Part shown: positions 47,401 to 58,069 of the stretch, piece after piece
How positions within the stretch are numbered: position 1 is the stretch's first letter
Layout of the letters: each line of letters opens with the position of its first letter
Assembly (NCBI GenBank): GCA_037951105.1
Contig: JBAMJV010005553.1
Coordinates: forward strand, 145,001 to 209,000
Reading direction: 5' to 3'
Source of the DNA: Echinarachnius parma
Lineage: Eukaryota; Echinodermata; Echinoidea; Clypeasteroida; Echinarachniidae
Length of the DNA stretch: 64,000 nucleotides
Translations under genes and position numbers: made by a program
The notes under the pieces: model-generated
What the model was told of the DNA's origin: nothing
The model's input: the letters and a program-made list of their open reading frames with translations, nothing else
Database searches by the model: none

Positions 47401-49056
47401 ATAAACACCTTGGCCTCCCATAGAACAGTGGTCTTAAACCATGTTTTGAAATTACATCAATTATGACGCATAATTTAAACCATGAATGAAGAGCTTAGTT
47501 TTAAAAGGCGCTAAATCCACTTTCCATACAAATTGAGTTAACGATAGCAGTACACCAGTAAGTAGAGCTCTATAAATCCTCATTTTAGAACAAAATACAA
47601 AATCAAAAACAAAATATGGAACGTTTCATTTTCATATTCCCATAGGCGTGTGTAAAAAGTTGGACAAAGAGACCCGTTTTTCTTCAATATTGAAAAAGTG
47701 GATTTAGCGCCTTTTGGAATTAAGCTCTTCAAATATACTACTCAAAAAAAGTTAAGGACCACTTTTTTTCTTTCTTCTTAACTTGTATTTTTTTCCAAGC
47801 AATGAGTGAGGTCTAATTCTTCCATTTTTTGTTCGTCTAGATGGTGTTCTCATTGGAATAAACAAATAAAAACATGTTTCGAAACATAAAATGCACATTT
47901 TCATGATGAGAACTTGGGCAATCTTATATTTTAAAAAAAAAGTATGCACAGAATAAAAAGTGGTCCTTAACTTTTTTTTAGTAGTGTATGTTAATTTGTT
48001 AATTACAGCCAAAATGTACTTACATGTTTGACCCAAACACTGGTGATCATGACCTGGTTCTTTTCGTCCTGTTAGGAAAAAGGACAATTAAAAAAATTAC
48101 AAAAAGACGTTTATCGCAAATAATTTATAAGAGTTTGACATCAAGGCAATCATCTTTAGAATAGCGTCAACGATCTTTATAAAGAAGCTGTTAATTTGCA
48201 TTAAAAACACTCTCCTACAAAATTGTTAACGAGGCACTGCCACGCTGTAGGTTTGAGTTCTACTATTGATAAAGATACTAATGGCATTTTCTTGAATGTT
48301 ATCATTAAAAATTTGAAGTGATGGTCTAGGTTTAATGAAAGTGAGCAATAAAAGATAGGTATTTTTGTTATGTATTCACAATAGCTAATAGGAAACCTAA
48401 ATGGTATGGTTGCGTATCGAGATCGTCATGACTTGCCACAGTATGGTTCAGCAAGGTACGGTAGAGGGAGGGGGGGAGGGGGGGGCAGCAGAGAAAGAGG
48501 TGTGGGAACGTTGGTTGCCAAGCAAGTGGTATCACCTCCATGGTCAATCAGACCACGGGAGAGCAAACTTGAGGTAGGTTCAATGATGGCTAATTTAATA
48601 CTTGTTACCGTTATAATTCAGTAGCGAGATGGACAAACTTAAGTCTACAATGAATGAACGGGTAACGTCCTGTTTAGGCCTGATTTTTACTGCTGATAAT
48701 AAGTACTTGTATTTCCCTGAACATCATAAACAATATTTTCTATAATTTCCATCTATACTAATTTGACCGCTACTCACTATTGATATGTGTTGCGAGAAGG
48801 ACAATCCGAAGTCCACGATGACCTGTTGAGGTCTGGACATTACTATATCTCGTTACCATTGGTATATTCTGAATGTTATAATTTAATAGAGGCTAGAATT
48901 TACTGACAATACTTACTATTGATATGAGTTGCGAGATGGACAGGCCAAAGTCGACGATGACCGGGTCACTCTCGTTCTTCACTGGTCTGATGATCTCCTT
49001 GTAGTCATTTGTCAGTCTCGCGTAGAGCCGCTCGGCCGCCTCTGATGCAAGGCTCC
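44186..49056 (-). CDS. Nicotinic acetylcholine receptor alpha-type subunit (5 exons, lacks signal-peptide exon)
   Basis: Pentameric ligand-gated cation channel subunit of the plasma membrane, Cys-loop family, gated by acetylcholine. Minus-strand exons join in frame: 49056-48917, 48068-48024, 46726-46617, 45996-45006 and 44401-44186, giving 499 residues after a split first codon. Every intron has GT..AG ends. The 45- and 110-bp exons match the conserved nAChR gene structure. Visible landmarks: loop D Trp58, WRPD at 89-92 with loop A Tyr96, Cys-loop C131/C145, loop B Trp152, Tyr193, vicinal C195-C196 (the alpha-subunit mark), Tyr200, TM1 about 213-237, TM2 about 243-264, TM3 about 277-301, an M3-M4 loop to about 433, TM4 about 434-458 and a 40-residue tail. 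It resembles the alpha2/3/4/6 type more than alpha7. TM2 is unusual: Ala10', Pro19' and Asp20'. Sequons lie at N27, N114, N474 and N477. The first exon, with start and signal peptide, is missing or outside the window. No subtype symbol is assigned. Confidence 0.95.
44405..44760. repeat. AATC-rich simple repeat in the last receptor intron
   Basis: Irregular runs of CAAAT and GATCAAAT motifs flank both the real terminal exon and its upstream copy. They were probably carried along in the 180-bp duplication. Confidence 0.6.
44494..44581 (-). pseudogene. Duplicated 5' half of the nAChR terminal exon (pseudo-exon)
   Basis: Lies 180 bp upstream of the real terminal exon within the preceding intron. 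After a preserved acceptor (GCCTCAG then ATAAGC) it reads ISKDLRFVSLFMDRVFLW and on to LFSAICLS, against ISEDWRFVALVMDRVFLW in the real exon. It then diverges and reaches a stop within a few codons. The AATC-rich intron DNA next to it is duplicated too. If spliced in, it would cut TM4 short and remove the tail. A relic is the simplest reading; a regulated poison exon is possible. Confidence 0.8.
45006..45996 (-). CDS. nAChR exon: Cys-loop, TM1-TM3 and M3-M4 loop (991 bp)
   Basis: Completes codon 98 and encodes residues 99-428. It holds the Cys-loop (13 residues between cysteines), loop B FGPWTHD, loop C YPCCVDIY, TM1, the pore helix after QEK and TM3. It also holds a cytoplasmic loop with basic residues (SAKKMKKR) and a conserved pre-M4 amphipathic stretch (VEIIARHLQ). 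Acceptor AG is at 45998-45997; donor GTAAGA begins at 45005. In most family members introns interrupt this part, so a single long exon suggests intron loss here. The exon is far more GC-rich than its surroundings, which explains several long shadow reading frames on it. Confidence 0.95.
46038..46110. repeat. TTTCAA-type minisatellite
   Basis: About ten imperfect units of TTTCAAT/TTTCAAA-like sequence, in the intron just upstream of the long receptor exon. Confidence 0.6.
46617..46726 (-). CDS. nAChR exon: 110-bp loop A exon
   Basis: Encodes residues 62-97 and two bases of codon 98, including the TWNPDEY and SLIWRPDILLYNN motifs. The length of 110 bp is the canonical nAChR size. Acceptor AG is at 46728-46727 after a short pyrimidine tract, and donor GTAAGT begins at 46616. 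A SINE begins at 46761, so only 34 bp of non-SINE intron precede the exon. Confidence 0.95.
46761..47060 (+). mobile_element. tRNA-derived SINE, copy 2
   Basis: Begins GTGGACGTGGTGTGGCAAG. The box A-like part is TGGCAAGATTGG and the box B-like part is GAGTTCGAACCC about 40 bp on. The body shares CAGCAAG, the ACCCAGG..TATAAAT region and TGCTCCCCAGGGAG with the copy at 12311. It lies antisense in a receptor intron, 34 bp from the 110-bp exon. The 3' end is less certain. Confidence 0.8.
47488..47730. mobile_element. Inverted-repeat element, GAAGAGCTTA family, short copy
   Basis: 243 bp. Left GAAGAGCTTAGTTTTAAAAG and right CTTTTGGAATTAAGCTCTTC are inverted, and the interior matches the 3' part of the copy at 1328. 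It lies in a receptor intron and directly abuts the next MITE. Confidence 0.7.
47738..47986. mobile_element. Tc1/mariner-like MITE
   Basis: About 249 bp with ~30-bp inverted ends: CTCAAAAAAAGTTAAGGACC on the left, GGTCCTTAACTTTTTTTTAG on the right. TA sits at both outer edges, as expected of Tc1/mariner TA targeting. No transposase is present. It ends 38 bp from the 45-bp receptor exon. Confidence 0.75.
48024..48068 (-). CDS. nAChR exon: 45-bp loop D exon
   Basis: A 45-bp exon encoding DEKNQVMITSVWVKH. This is the invariant small exon of nAChR genes and carries the complementary-face loop D tryptophan. Acceptor AG lies at 48070-48069 and donor GTAAGT begins at 48023. Both boundaries are phase 0. 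The ancestral size is kept exactly. Confidence 0.95.
48470..48485. repeat. G-rich run
   Basis: GGGAGGGGGGGAGGG-type sequence in a receptor intron. Confidence 0.7.
48619..48657 (-). pseudogene. Second decayed copy of nAChR exon 3' end
   Basis: The minus strand reads FIVDLSLSISLLN, a degraded match to VIVDFGLSISQLI. No good donor follows. It sits 168 bp beyond the first copy, in line with a short tandem duplication. Confidence 0.5.
48772..48824 (-). pseudogene. Decayed copy of nAChR exon 3' end with splice donor
   Basis: 139 bp downstream of the real exon donor, the minus strand reads VIVDFGLSFSQHISI followed by GTGAGT. The real exon reads VIVDFGLSISQLISI then GTAAGT. The rest of the exon is not recognisable upstream, so this is a partial copy. 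Confidence 0.75.
48917..49056 (-). CDS. nAChR exon: N-terminal ligand-binding domain (140 bp)
   Basis: Encodes residues 1-46 of the visible protein, starting SLASEAAERLYARL and ending SQLISI, the usual N-terminal helix and first strand after the signal peptide. Acceptor AG is at 49058-49057 after a T-rich tract, and donor GTAAGT runs 48916 to 48911. The exon starts with two bases of a split codon and ends in phase 0. Sequon NES is at residue 27. Two decayed copies of its 3' end lie downstream in the next intron. Confidence 0.93.
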
Positions 49057-49172
49057 CTGGAGAAAAAAATAAAGAACAGCGATATACATTACAGTTTGAG
49101 TTTTTGTTTTCTAAGGACAAGTTTTGAAGCACGAAAATAAATCTCTGGAATCATTTAAATCAGCAACTATTG

Positions 49173-49490
49173 TCATCATCATCATCATCATCACCACCAT
49201 CCTCTACATATATATGTATCCCACGTACTCGATCTCTATACTCTTCCTCTACTATGATCTTCGTCTTCTGCATCATCATCATCATCATCGTCATCATCAT
49301 CATCAGCATCATCATCAGCATCATCAGCATCATCATCATCATCATCATCACAAGCACCACTATCATCATCATCATCATCATCATCACAAGCATCACGATC
49401 ATTAGCAGCAACATCATCAGCAGCAGCAGCATCATTATCATCGTCATCATCATCATCACAATCATTAGCAGCAACATCAGCAGCAGCATC
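49173..49490. repeat. (TCA)n / (CAG)n trinucleotide repeat
   Basis: Imperfect TCA repeats, broken near 49200-49270, with some GCA units. It lies 117 bp upstream of the first visible receptor exon. All frames through it are low-complexity artefacts. Confidence 0.9.
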
Positions 49491-49499
49491 ATAAAATAC

Positions 49500-52060
49500 A
49501 AAATAATGATAAAAAATCAAGGTAGAATGTGTGATAGAGCCATGAATGCATTTAGTGCTCTTATGTATGTATACATGCCAGTTGTGTTTAAGCCTATCAA
49601 ATTAAAATGACTCGCTGACTTGTTCCAAGAGACGGACGCACATATAGCATGAGGGTTTACTTCGAGTCAGTGAGTTGGGACAAACGTACTTTACATTACG
49701 ACGAATCAAAAACAGTAATCATATAACCTTGGTATGTTAAGTTCATCGTTCTAGAAATAGGTAAAATTATATCAGTTGCTGTCCTGCAATGCATGCAGTG
49801 GTCGATTGCATTGATTTAGCACGGGGCACGGATTGACCGGTTGTTTGGTCACGTGACCTGAAATCGAAAGTTCTCTATTTAATCGCTACATACCTATGAT
49901 ATTCATGGCTACTGCATTTCAATGGACTATTATTATTATTTTCTACCTGTATATAAACATGGCTACTGCATTTAAATGACTAATTTTCTGCCTACACATA
50001 CCTGTTTACACGACTACTATACTTTCTAATGAATAATGTTCTTCTTTTCTAAAAATGGAAACATGGAAAAGGGTTGAGCTAAGAAATTATTGTATTTTAA
50101 CTCGTCATGCTCTGACGTCTTTGGACTTCTTTATAATCAATCGAAAATGGAAAATGTTAAAGGTTCAAAACATCTCTTATGGAAAAAAAAAACCTCGGAA
50201 AACGTTTATATTCCAATGCCTTATAATATGTTTGAAATAAATATACATCGAAAGTATTTATAATGTTAATAAACATCCTTGTAAACATCCTTGTTTTACA
50301 AGAATTGCTATAAAGAGTTCAAAAATATTTGTGGGAAATGTTGAAAGGCCGAAAACGAACCATGATTGACGTATAAGATGAAATATGAAAAGCATTTGTC
50401 TAACGTATAATATATCAAAAGATTAATACTAATACTAAAGATGAAGAAACTTTTAAACAAGGATTGTTTTGTATTTGTTTTGACAGGAATATATACTGAT
50501 GTAATCATACAAAAAAAACATCACTAGATAACGACGACATGAGATATCAATTCGATTGTGCGAATGGGCAAACAATGGGGCTAGATTCAGGTTTATCGAG
50601 TGATCTGTCGGGCTGAAATTGATTTGAGTATCAGTCGGGTAATTATGTGCAATTATGCAAGGTCACATAGTCGTTGTCTCACTAATAAAGCATGAATACG
50701 AGCTAGCGAGACGATGTTAGATTTTTGAAAGATGCCCTACCAGCAAAGTTTGCTATCAAAATGAGTATTCATAATTAATGATACAATTTATTCTAAGTGG
50801 GCCATATGTATTATGTTTATAGGCTATATCGGAACTTCCACATTCTGCATTATGAATTACATAAAGATTAAAACAATCCAGATCTAAGAAATATAGAAAA
50901 TTGTTATCATGAATTGAAATTAAACAAAATGTTTCATAAATATATACCGCTGACTACAGCACAATCCTGTACCAATTTGTACCAACTATTACTCGTATTT
51001 ATCCGAGTGTTTATCTGATTTAATCTCAGCTCAGTGGAAAGAGACATACTGTAAAATCCACAACCAGTTGTGTTCGGCTAGTGATTTCCTTCAACAATTC
51101 GTACGCTCTATTAACGTTACCATCAGTCGCTTGGTCATTGTGAGGTCGTTTACGTAAATACCCATTATTCATGACAAAATGCGTAAAATGAGATTTTTTT
51201 GTTAAAAGGGAAAAGAAAGGGAAGATTGGCGGTTGGTCCCGGAGAAAGGCATCTTCAAGAGGATTAAATCTCGGCGGGGGACTCAATCTTTCATTAATTC
51301 CTCGAAATCTTTAATAGATTCAGCTGTATCTAGACGTGCTAGCGACAAGTTAGGACTTTTTGTTGGTATACTCTTTAAAAAAGAAGATCCCCGCGTTGGG
51401 AAAGTCGATGTTTGTATTTGAAGTGAGAAGTGGTAAACACTCTTTATTCAGCTGAATTGTCCTATCACTGTGAAGGGTGTTTTTACTCTCTTTTCAACTT
51501 GCATCTCGGATGGGTTTCCTTTTATCCCTGTATCTATTTTGATGACGGGATTTCTCTTTAGAACCTCTCCCGCGGAGCTTTTATTATATTTCATCATAAT
51601 AAATGCACCTCTTTTTTATTATCGTGAATACATAATAGAAACAAACTCTTATCACGCTCTCCCGAAGAAATTCAAATAATTTCGAAAGTGAAAGGTTAGT
51701 AAACATATTATCAAACCGTGCTTTCTTTGCGGGCAAGTATTCCTCAAAAAACACTTTGTCCCTCGTATAGGACCGTCACTATAAATGATGGTACCATGTC
51801 TGTATTGTATGAGACAGACAAATATTATCTCAGGAACGTGAAAAATAATCATTCTAGAGTATCATAACCAAGTCAATATATACTGTTATAAGAATCTCCA
51901 GTGTCGAAGGGGGTAAAATTATGATATTATGCAGAACCAGAACCGCTAAAGGAGTTCTTTAAGCCAAGGGTTTTAACTTTATTATTATAATTATTGGGTA
52001 GGGGTGCAACCATAATGAATAATTATAGGTAAAGACACAGGCACTGTATAATGGGTGGAA
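49500..52060. other. Intron 1 or upstream DNA of the receptor; no exon found
   Basis: I looked on the minus strand for a start codon, hydrophobic leader and phase-1 donor. No candidate stood out. Confidence 0.4.
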
Positions 52061-52349
52061 TTCACAAAGGATGTTTGTGTAAACCATGGTTTAAACCATG
52101 GTCTACATCTATGGAGTGTCATTTGTAAACTGATGGAGAAAGAATGTAAACTCCTTACTTGTTAACAATGTTGATGCTACACATTTACTACAGGCACCAA
52201 ATAAATGATGGTGAAATTTGCTGGTTAGCAAGCACCAACTGTCATATCATTAAAAATTAGAAATGGTTTTAGAAATGGTCTATACGAGCAGCACTCCATA
52301 GATGTAGACCATGGTTTAAACCATGGTTCACATAAACCTCATTTGTGAA
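52061..52349. mobile_element. ACCATGGTTTAAA-family inverted-repeat element, copy 2
   Basis: 289 bp. Inverted arms of about 58 bp include TTCACAAAGGATGTTTGTG, the self-palindromic ACCATGGTTTAAACCATGGT in each arm, and CTACATCTATGGAGTG. Fresher than copy 1. Confidence 0.8.
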
Positions 52350-53186
52350 CCCGGGCCAATGTCTTTGTAATATTATCAATTAAAATCCAAAAGTATATCG
52401 AAAATATTGGTTAAATAAAGATATGAGTTTAATATCTCACTAAGATCAATAGGGTAAATACTTACGAGTAGGGGACACATCATTTTAGTCTTAATGCGTG
52501 GCATTATTTTTTGGTTGAGTACCAAACTTATTATGATGAATTTTATGAATGCCAATCCCTCTTGCGACCTTAAAGTTAAAACAGAATAATGGTTATCTCT
52601 GGTGTTTTTTTTAGTGTTGTTATTTACTTTTGAATCCATATGGAAGTACAATTAGTAAGGACTTATAAATAAGAACGATCCTTCCTCCAGGCGCTGGCAT
52701 ATTTGTAAAACTATAGGACAGTTCTCATGAAGGCTATAAAGCGTTTTTTTTTATAAAGAAAACTTTACAAAGCTCGACCTGTACTCTTTATCATCTTTAA
52801 GCGTGCAACTATTTGGTTTCTTCGTAATTAAGGTATGGGCCTACAATGCATGGTCGTCACAACAAGCGCGACGTGAAAGGGACATCGCAAAACAGTCTTC
52901 ATTAAAATCACAAAACAGCCTTTATTAAGTTCACGAAACAGTCTGTATTAAATTTCTCGGCGGGAGTCGAAACTCGATGTCTACTGCGGCTTCGCAATTA
53001 AGTGACTTAGTAACTGCTAACAGTCATGAAGGTTGGTTTATCATAAGATACAGCTATGGAATTTGTTGTCTATGATTCTTGATGTGACCAGAAAACAGCA
53101 ACATTTCACAAGAGACATGGCAAAATAAGTGTATAGTTTGTACTTCAATACTATTGTAGATAACAAAAAAAAATTATAACTATGTC
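52350..53186. other. No feature recognised
   Basis: AT-rich. A short CAAAACAGTC..TT motif repeats near 52890-52950. Confidence 0.45.
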
Positions 53187-53301
53187 ACCACAGTTCTTTT
53201 CAGAACTACACCAACAGTCCTTTCTAGGACTACCATAGTCCTTTTCAGGACTTACCAATCCACCCATCTTACATGGTGTACCCGTAAACCGCACGTATTA
53301 T
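53187..53301. mobile_element. Truncated second copy of the hairpin-minisatellite element
   Basis: Contains AGTCCTTTCTAGGACT and AGTCCTTTTCAGGACT followed by a diverged right TIR (CATCTTACATGGTG..CGCACGTATTA). The left TIR is absent. Confidence 0.75.
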
Positions 53302-54869
53302 GTCACTGTTTTTGTTATAACTTTGGTTATAACGTAATTTTCAAATTTTCTTTTACTTTAAATGAATTCAATAACGTTATACCACTACAGTGAAGTAGAG
53401 TAGGTGAGTTTATTTTGCTTGTATTGTATATCAAACCTATTAAAACGATTCGCACGGTTACAACTAGTTGTAACAAACTTTAATGAAATCAATAACTTGC
53501 AATTATAGTGCCACGCGTGGCTTCCTGTAATTTGTACTTTATCATTAGTAATTTGACCCGCAGGTTATACTTTGTAATACAAAATACCTGAACTACTATT
53601 CTAATCAATGTCATTATATTGGATTCGTGACGCCCTGTCTAAATGTAGGTATTATAGAGATATCTTCAACAATTGGTCGATGAATCTGCTCAACTTTGGA
53701 AGGACTTACAATACAGTATAATGTTGACGAAATATCTAACAACATGAGATCAAATCATGTGGCAAATAAGATGATGTACAATGTTTGCATGGATGACGTC
53801 ATCCCATCATGCGGAGATGTCACGTTTTATCTTATATTATTATGTGTGTCTTAATTTGTCTGATTGGGAGCGGTAATTACTCTAATAAGTGGACTTATAG
53901 ATTTAACGGTTCAATTCGCGATATCGATGGTACGCGTTGAATAGAGTGAGACACCATCGGCATGTATCCCCGTGTCTGCCCCCTATTGTCCCCCTCCAAG
54001 GGGTGCATTGATTACCCCTCCCCGAGTGGTTGTGCACCCCTGCATGTGGTCATGGTATTAGACTATGCAGACGCGACGCCCCTCTAAATGCCCAAAGGTC
54101 GTCATGCTCAATCATGTGCCGTTGCAGCGAGACGCACTTTTTGAAGATCCTTTACGTGTAGAGTCGAGCGCATTATTATGTTTTAAACAACTTTGTATGA
54201 CGTCAACAACTTTCAATATGATATGAATCGTCTATTTAATATTATATGACACAGTTTGTTAACATTGTAATTTTTAGAATGCACGATGAAAATGATTTTT
54301 TAAATAGTTGAAATCCTTTCTCAATATACTATAGGCTAATAAAATATCAGTTTGTCAAAAAATAGATGTCTTGTCCCAATCATGCCAATCGTGAATGTAA
54401 TGGCCTAGTCCCACTGCACCATTTCTCCTTCCGCGTCCTATCCGTTTGACATCCGGAAGGTACAAGCAGAACACGAATCGATCAGCTAATATAGGCATAA
54501 TCAAAACAATGCAGTATTACAGGTAATTACTGCATTTCAACAGTTCATATATACATGTGATATTTCAGCTATTGGTTCTTGGGAAATACAGAATGAACAA
54601 GATGTAAATGAACGGAATGAAATGATTTGATAGCTTATCACACCCTCACGTTAAACATTTTTAAAATATAATCAACGTAAAAGCCCTGTAAAGTCCGATG
54701 TATATAAATAAAACAAAAACAGACAAGAATTCCAGTATTAACAAACCCGCAGCAAGAGCATGTCACGCATCACACAACGTCTCAGCTTTGTTAATCGATA
54801 TCTAGATGGGGCAATCGATTTTCTTTCGTAATCTCTTGTAGAAAACTCAATTGTCCGTCATCATTGTGT
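53302..54869. other. No feature recognised
   Basis: AT-rich with a C-rich patch near 53970-54030; no coding signal. Confidence 0.45.
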
Positions 54870-55440
54870 AGCTACGGTCATCATTTCGCTTGGCTTGGCA
54901 TGAAAGCCCTTTCCAATATCAGACATCCAAAACAGGTATGATGAGCGTTACGGTGGGAGGGGCATGTTTACTGGACCCCATGTTGTGAGAAGTGAATCAC
55001 TCGCCCACTTCACCGCAAATAGAAAGTCACTTCCATCGCAATAATCGAACTATTTCAATTATTTGAATCATTTCGCTTGACTTAGCACGTGAGCCTTTTC
55101 TATTAACATACTCTGAAGTGCCCCTTTTCCCTTTAAAAAAAGCACTTTTTACGAAATAATCGAAATATTTCAATTATATAAATCATTTCGCATGACTTAA
55201 GACAAAAGTTCTTTCCAATAATAGACAACCAAGACAAGTACAATAAATTTTTTTAAATGACATATGCGGTGGGAGGGGCAGAGGTACCGGTTTAAGTTTG
55301 GTTTTTAACCGCCCTAAAAAAAAATCTTAGAAATAGTCGAAATATTTCAATCATTCATATTATTTCGCTTGTTGTCTCACGAAAACCCTTTCCAATAACA
55401 GACGGAAAAGGGTATAATGGTAAAAGTTATGATGGGATGG
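54870..55440. repeat. Diverged tandem array (ATCATTTCGCTTG units)
   Basis: AATCATTTCGCTTGACTTA-like marks recur near 54880, 55067, 55182 and 55358. Each is followed by CCTTTCCAATA..AGAC and TCGAAATATTTCAAT motifs. Confidence 0.6.
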
Positions 55441-55936
55441 TTAGATATGTGTTTAAAGTCTGACGTGAAGACTTCATATTATAAGAACACAACCAACTTA
55501 CAAACAAGTATACATTAACATAACAAAAACAAATATATAGCTTTTTTTCCCTATCTATAAACATGGGGTAGATAGCACTTTTCTAAAGCTCATACCGTGC
55601 CAACTTCTATATAAAGAATCCAAATGGACCCTTTGTTTCGATTATTGATTAACTGTTAACTCTGAAAAGTATGCGTGGGGTATAGGTATAAGAGATTTAA
55701 CGAATGATGTCACATAGTAAGCACATTCCTGTTGTTCTCTGTAATTCGTGATGTACCGTTGGATTGATTCGATGTGACTGTTATAGATTATCATTGTTTT
55801 GTTGTAGGAGCACCCCACATGAAAGAGCACTCCTCTTACGTAACAATGCCAACAATATAACATAACTTAATGTCTCTGTTTATTTAATTCGTTTCAAAGA
55901 GAAAAGTATATTATTTACAATGCTGATGTACCCCTT

Positions 55937-56555
55937 GAAGGAATCCCTTAGTCACTTTGTCTAAATCAACAAAATTATCTTGCATCTCTGTAGTGGTTCT
56001 TTCATGCCTGGGGTGTTTCACAAAGTTGGACTTTTAAAATATGGTAAGCCATTTGTAGCCTTGGAATAAAATATATTCAAAAGCAAAAATGCAAGTATTT
56101 TAGACTTTTCATAAATTTTACATGAAGAACATGGAATCTCCTTGATAATAGAACAACTATTGATGATTGAAAGAACATTTTATTACAACAATTTGTCAAA
56201 GCAACTAATGGCTTTCCATACTTTTTAAGTTCCACTTAGGATCTGTGTGAAACACCCCCTGGTTGTTTTACTCCTACTAATGGAAGTATAATGAAACCAG
56301 CTTTGGCTTTCAAATGTTTCTTTGTTATTGATTTATTTTATACAAAATCCCGGGGATGATTTAAACTGTGTAAAAACTTATTGCAATGAAGTAAGAAATT
56401 AACTTTAGATTTTCGCTCATTACTGACCAAAGCCTATTTTACACATAACTACAATGTAGGTGAATAGAATTATCTGGTCACAGAAATACATGTTTTATGA
56501 ACCCTGTGTCAGTGTTGCATTTTATGTCAACATAGTAAGAGTTACTAGATCCCTT
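55937..56555 (+). mobile_element. TTAA-type MITE (TAGTAAC family), copy g with nested insertion
   Basis: Left end AAGGAATCCCTTAGTCACTT and right end AGAGTTACTAGATCCCTT. It is longer than its relatives because a second MITE sits inside at 56008-56261. The flanking TTAA is not preserved. Confidence 0.65.
56008..56261. mobile_element. GGTGTTTCACA-family MITE, nested copy
   Basis: About 254 bp. Left CTGGGGTGTTTCACAAAGTT and right GTGTGAAACACCCCCTGG are inverted, followed inward by inverted GGTAAGCCATTTGT / ACTAATGGCTTTCC. It sits inside MITE copy g, so it is the younger insertion. Confidence 0.75.
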
Positions 56556-58069
56556 CATGATGCTCACCGAATGTATAGTTGCGAGTGATTCTGACCACTC
56601 GCTGTCCCAGCACTACATCTATACTGCATGCGACAAATACTACATACTACTTATCGAATGAGGTGGTGAGATTGGGGTGTAATGAGAGCCGAACTGCCCC
56701 GGGCTAGCACGGCGATGGCCACTATCCGCGCTCCGTCCGCTGGCTATATTACACACACGGCTACATTCGCTTAATATGACCACACAGTATACCCATGCAT
56801 CGTTAAAGGGATGTTTCCCCCATAGTGGTGGTCAGAAAATGTTGGCTATTTTCATGCGTTTTTCAAGTTATTTTACATGATTGGAACCATTTTAAGCCAA
56901 ATTTGTAAAAACAGAAAACGTACACACACATACACACAAACAAACCAAACACACACACAACAAAAATACATTACTATTATTATAATTTGATAAGCGTGAC
57001 CTCAAAGTAAACAAAAAACACACATATACAATCTTCCCCTTTAAGCTAGGGTATAGGGGCCAAACTCCGTGTTTTTCCTTGCATCATTTACATGCCTTTT
57101 CCGTGGCGCCACTTTCCCGGTAGAAAGCTATAGGTCACGTGATCGCAGTGTACAACGCGTTATGTGACGCCACAAGATTAAAGGTATACGCATTAATGCA
57201 TCCAGTTACCTGTTGATGGTTTTATTTACAATGTGCAAGTTTCGTTTGTACAATATTGGGCTTATAGTTCTCATTGATGAACCTCTTATTTCCACTTTAT
57301 ATCGATTGCATCTTCATCTGTATATGAGAAAAAATGAAAGTGTTGATAATTCGCATGATTCGTATGATAGCGTTGAATGACACGTTGATGTAAGGTGCAA
57401 ACTGTACGTTTCCAAACTTTACCCAATCTTACCCCGGTCTACGATGCGTAAAATATGGTTAGTTTACCACAAAATTAACACTTATTAGACATGATTCATA
57501 AAGCAACTTCTTAATTGTTCAAAATTACTTTTGGTATGTTACTTTTTCAAGCCACTTCAATCAAATCGTAATTCATTCGATGTGTATTAATGTTTTCTTC
57601 AATTTTAACGCATGACAAAATGGACAGACGATCAAGCAAAAACAAAATCAGTATTTTTTCAAGATGGTTATGCAGATCTTGTCTCGGTAAGCATGTGGTT
57701 CGGAAATAACAGAGTAGACAATCAACTATAAAGGGAGGGAAAGGCGCCCCAATGTGTATCCTTGATACAAGCGTGAACCCTAAAGATTATGAAGCACACA
57801 GAAGCGTAGCAAATTAGGGGGTGGGGTAGGGGAACTGCCCCTATAACAATTCTCTCGCTGTCTCTTTCTTGGAGAAACGATGGCTATGTCTTGAAAAAAA
57901 TATAAGATATTATTATGATCTCACAATTATTGTATATGTTTTGGTGGTTATTGTGTTCAACAGAAATATGAAATAAAATATTGTGGACAGGATGTCCACC
58001 GCCCCTCCCCCTCATGAAGTACATTGCTCATTATGTGACCTTGAATGTCTGTATCGATCTCGGCCACAC
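56556..58069. other. No gene recognised
   Basis: Contains CA-rich simple sequence near 56920-57030, flanked by TTAAAGGGATG and CCCCTTTAAG. That might be another very degraded TTAA element. Confidence 0.4.

Noticed and set aside
49160..49610. Frames with His, Ser/Ile, Met or Asp runs
   Set aside because: Trinucleotide repeat read in different frames.
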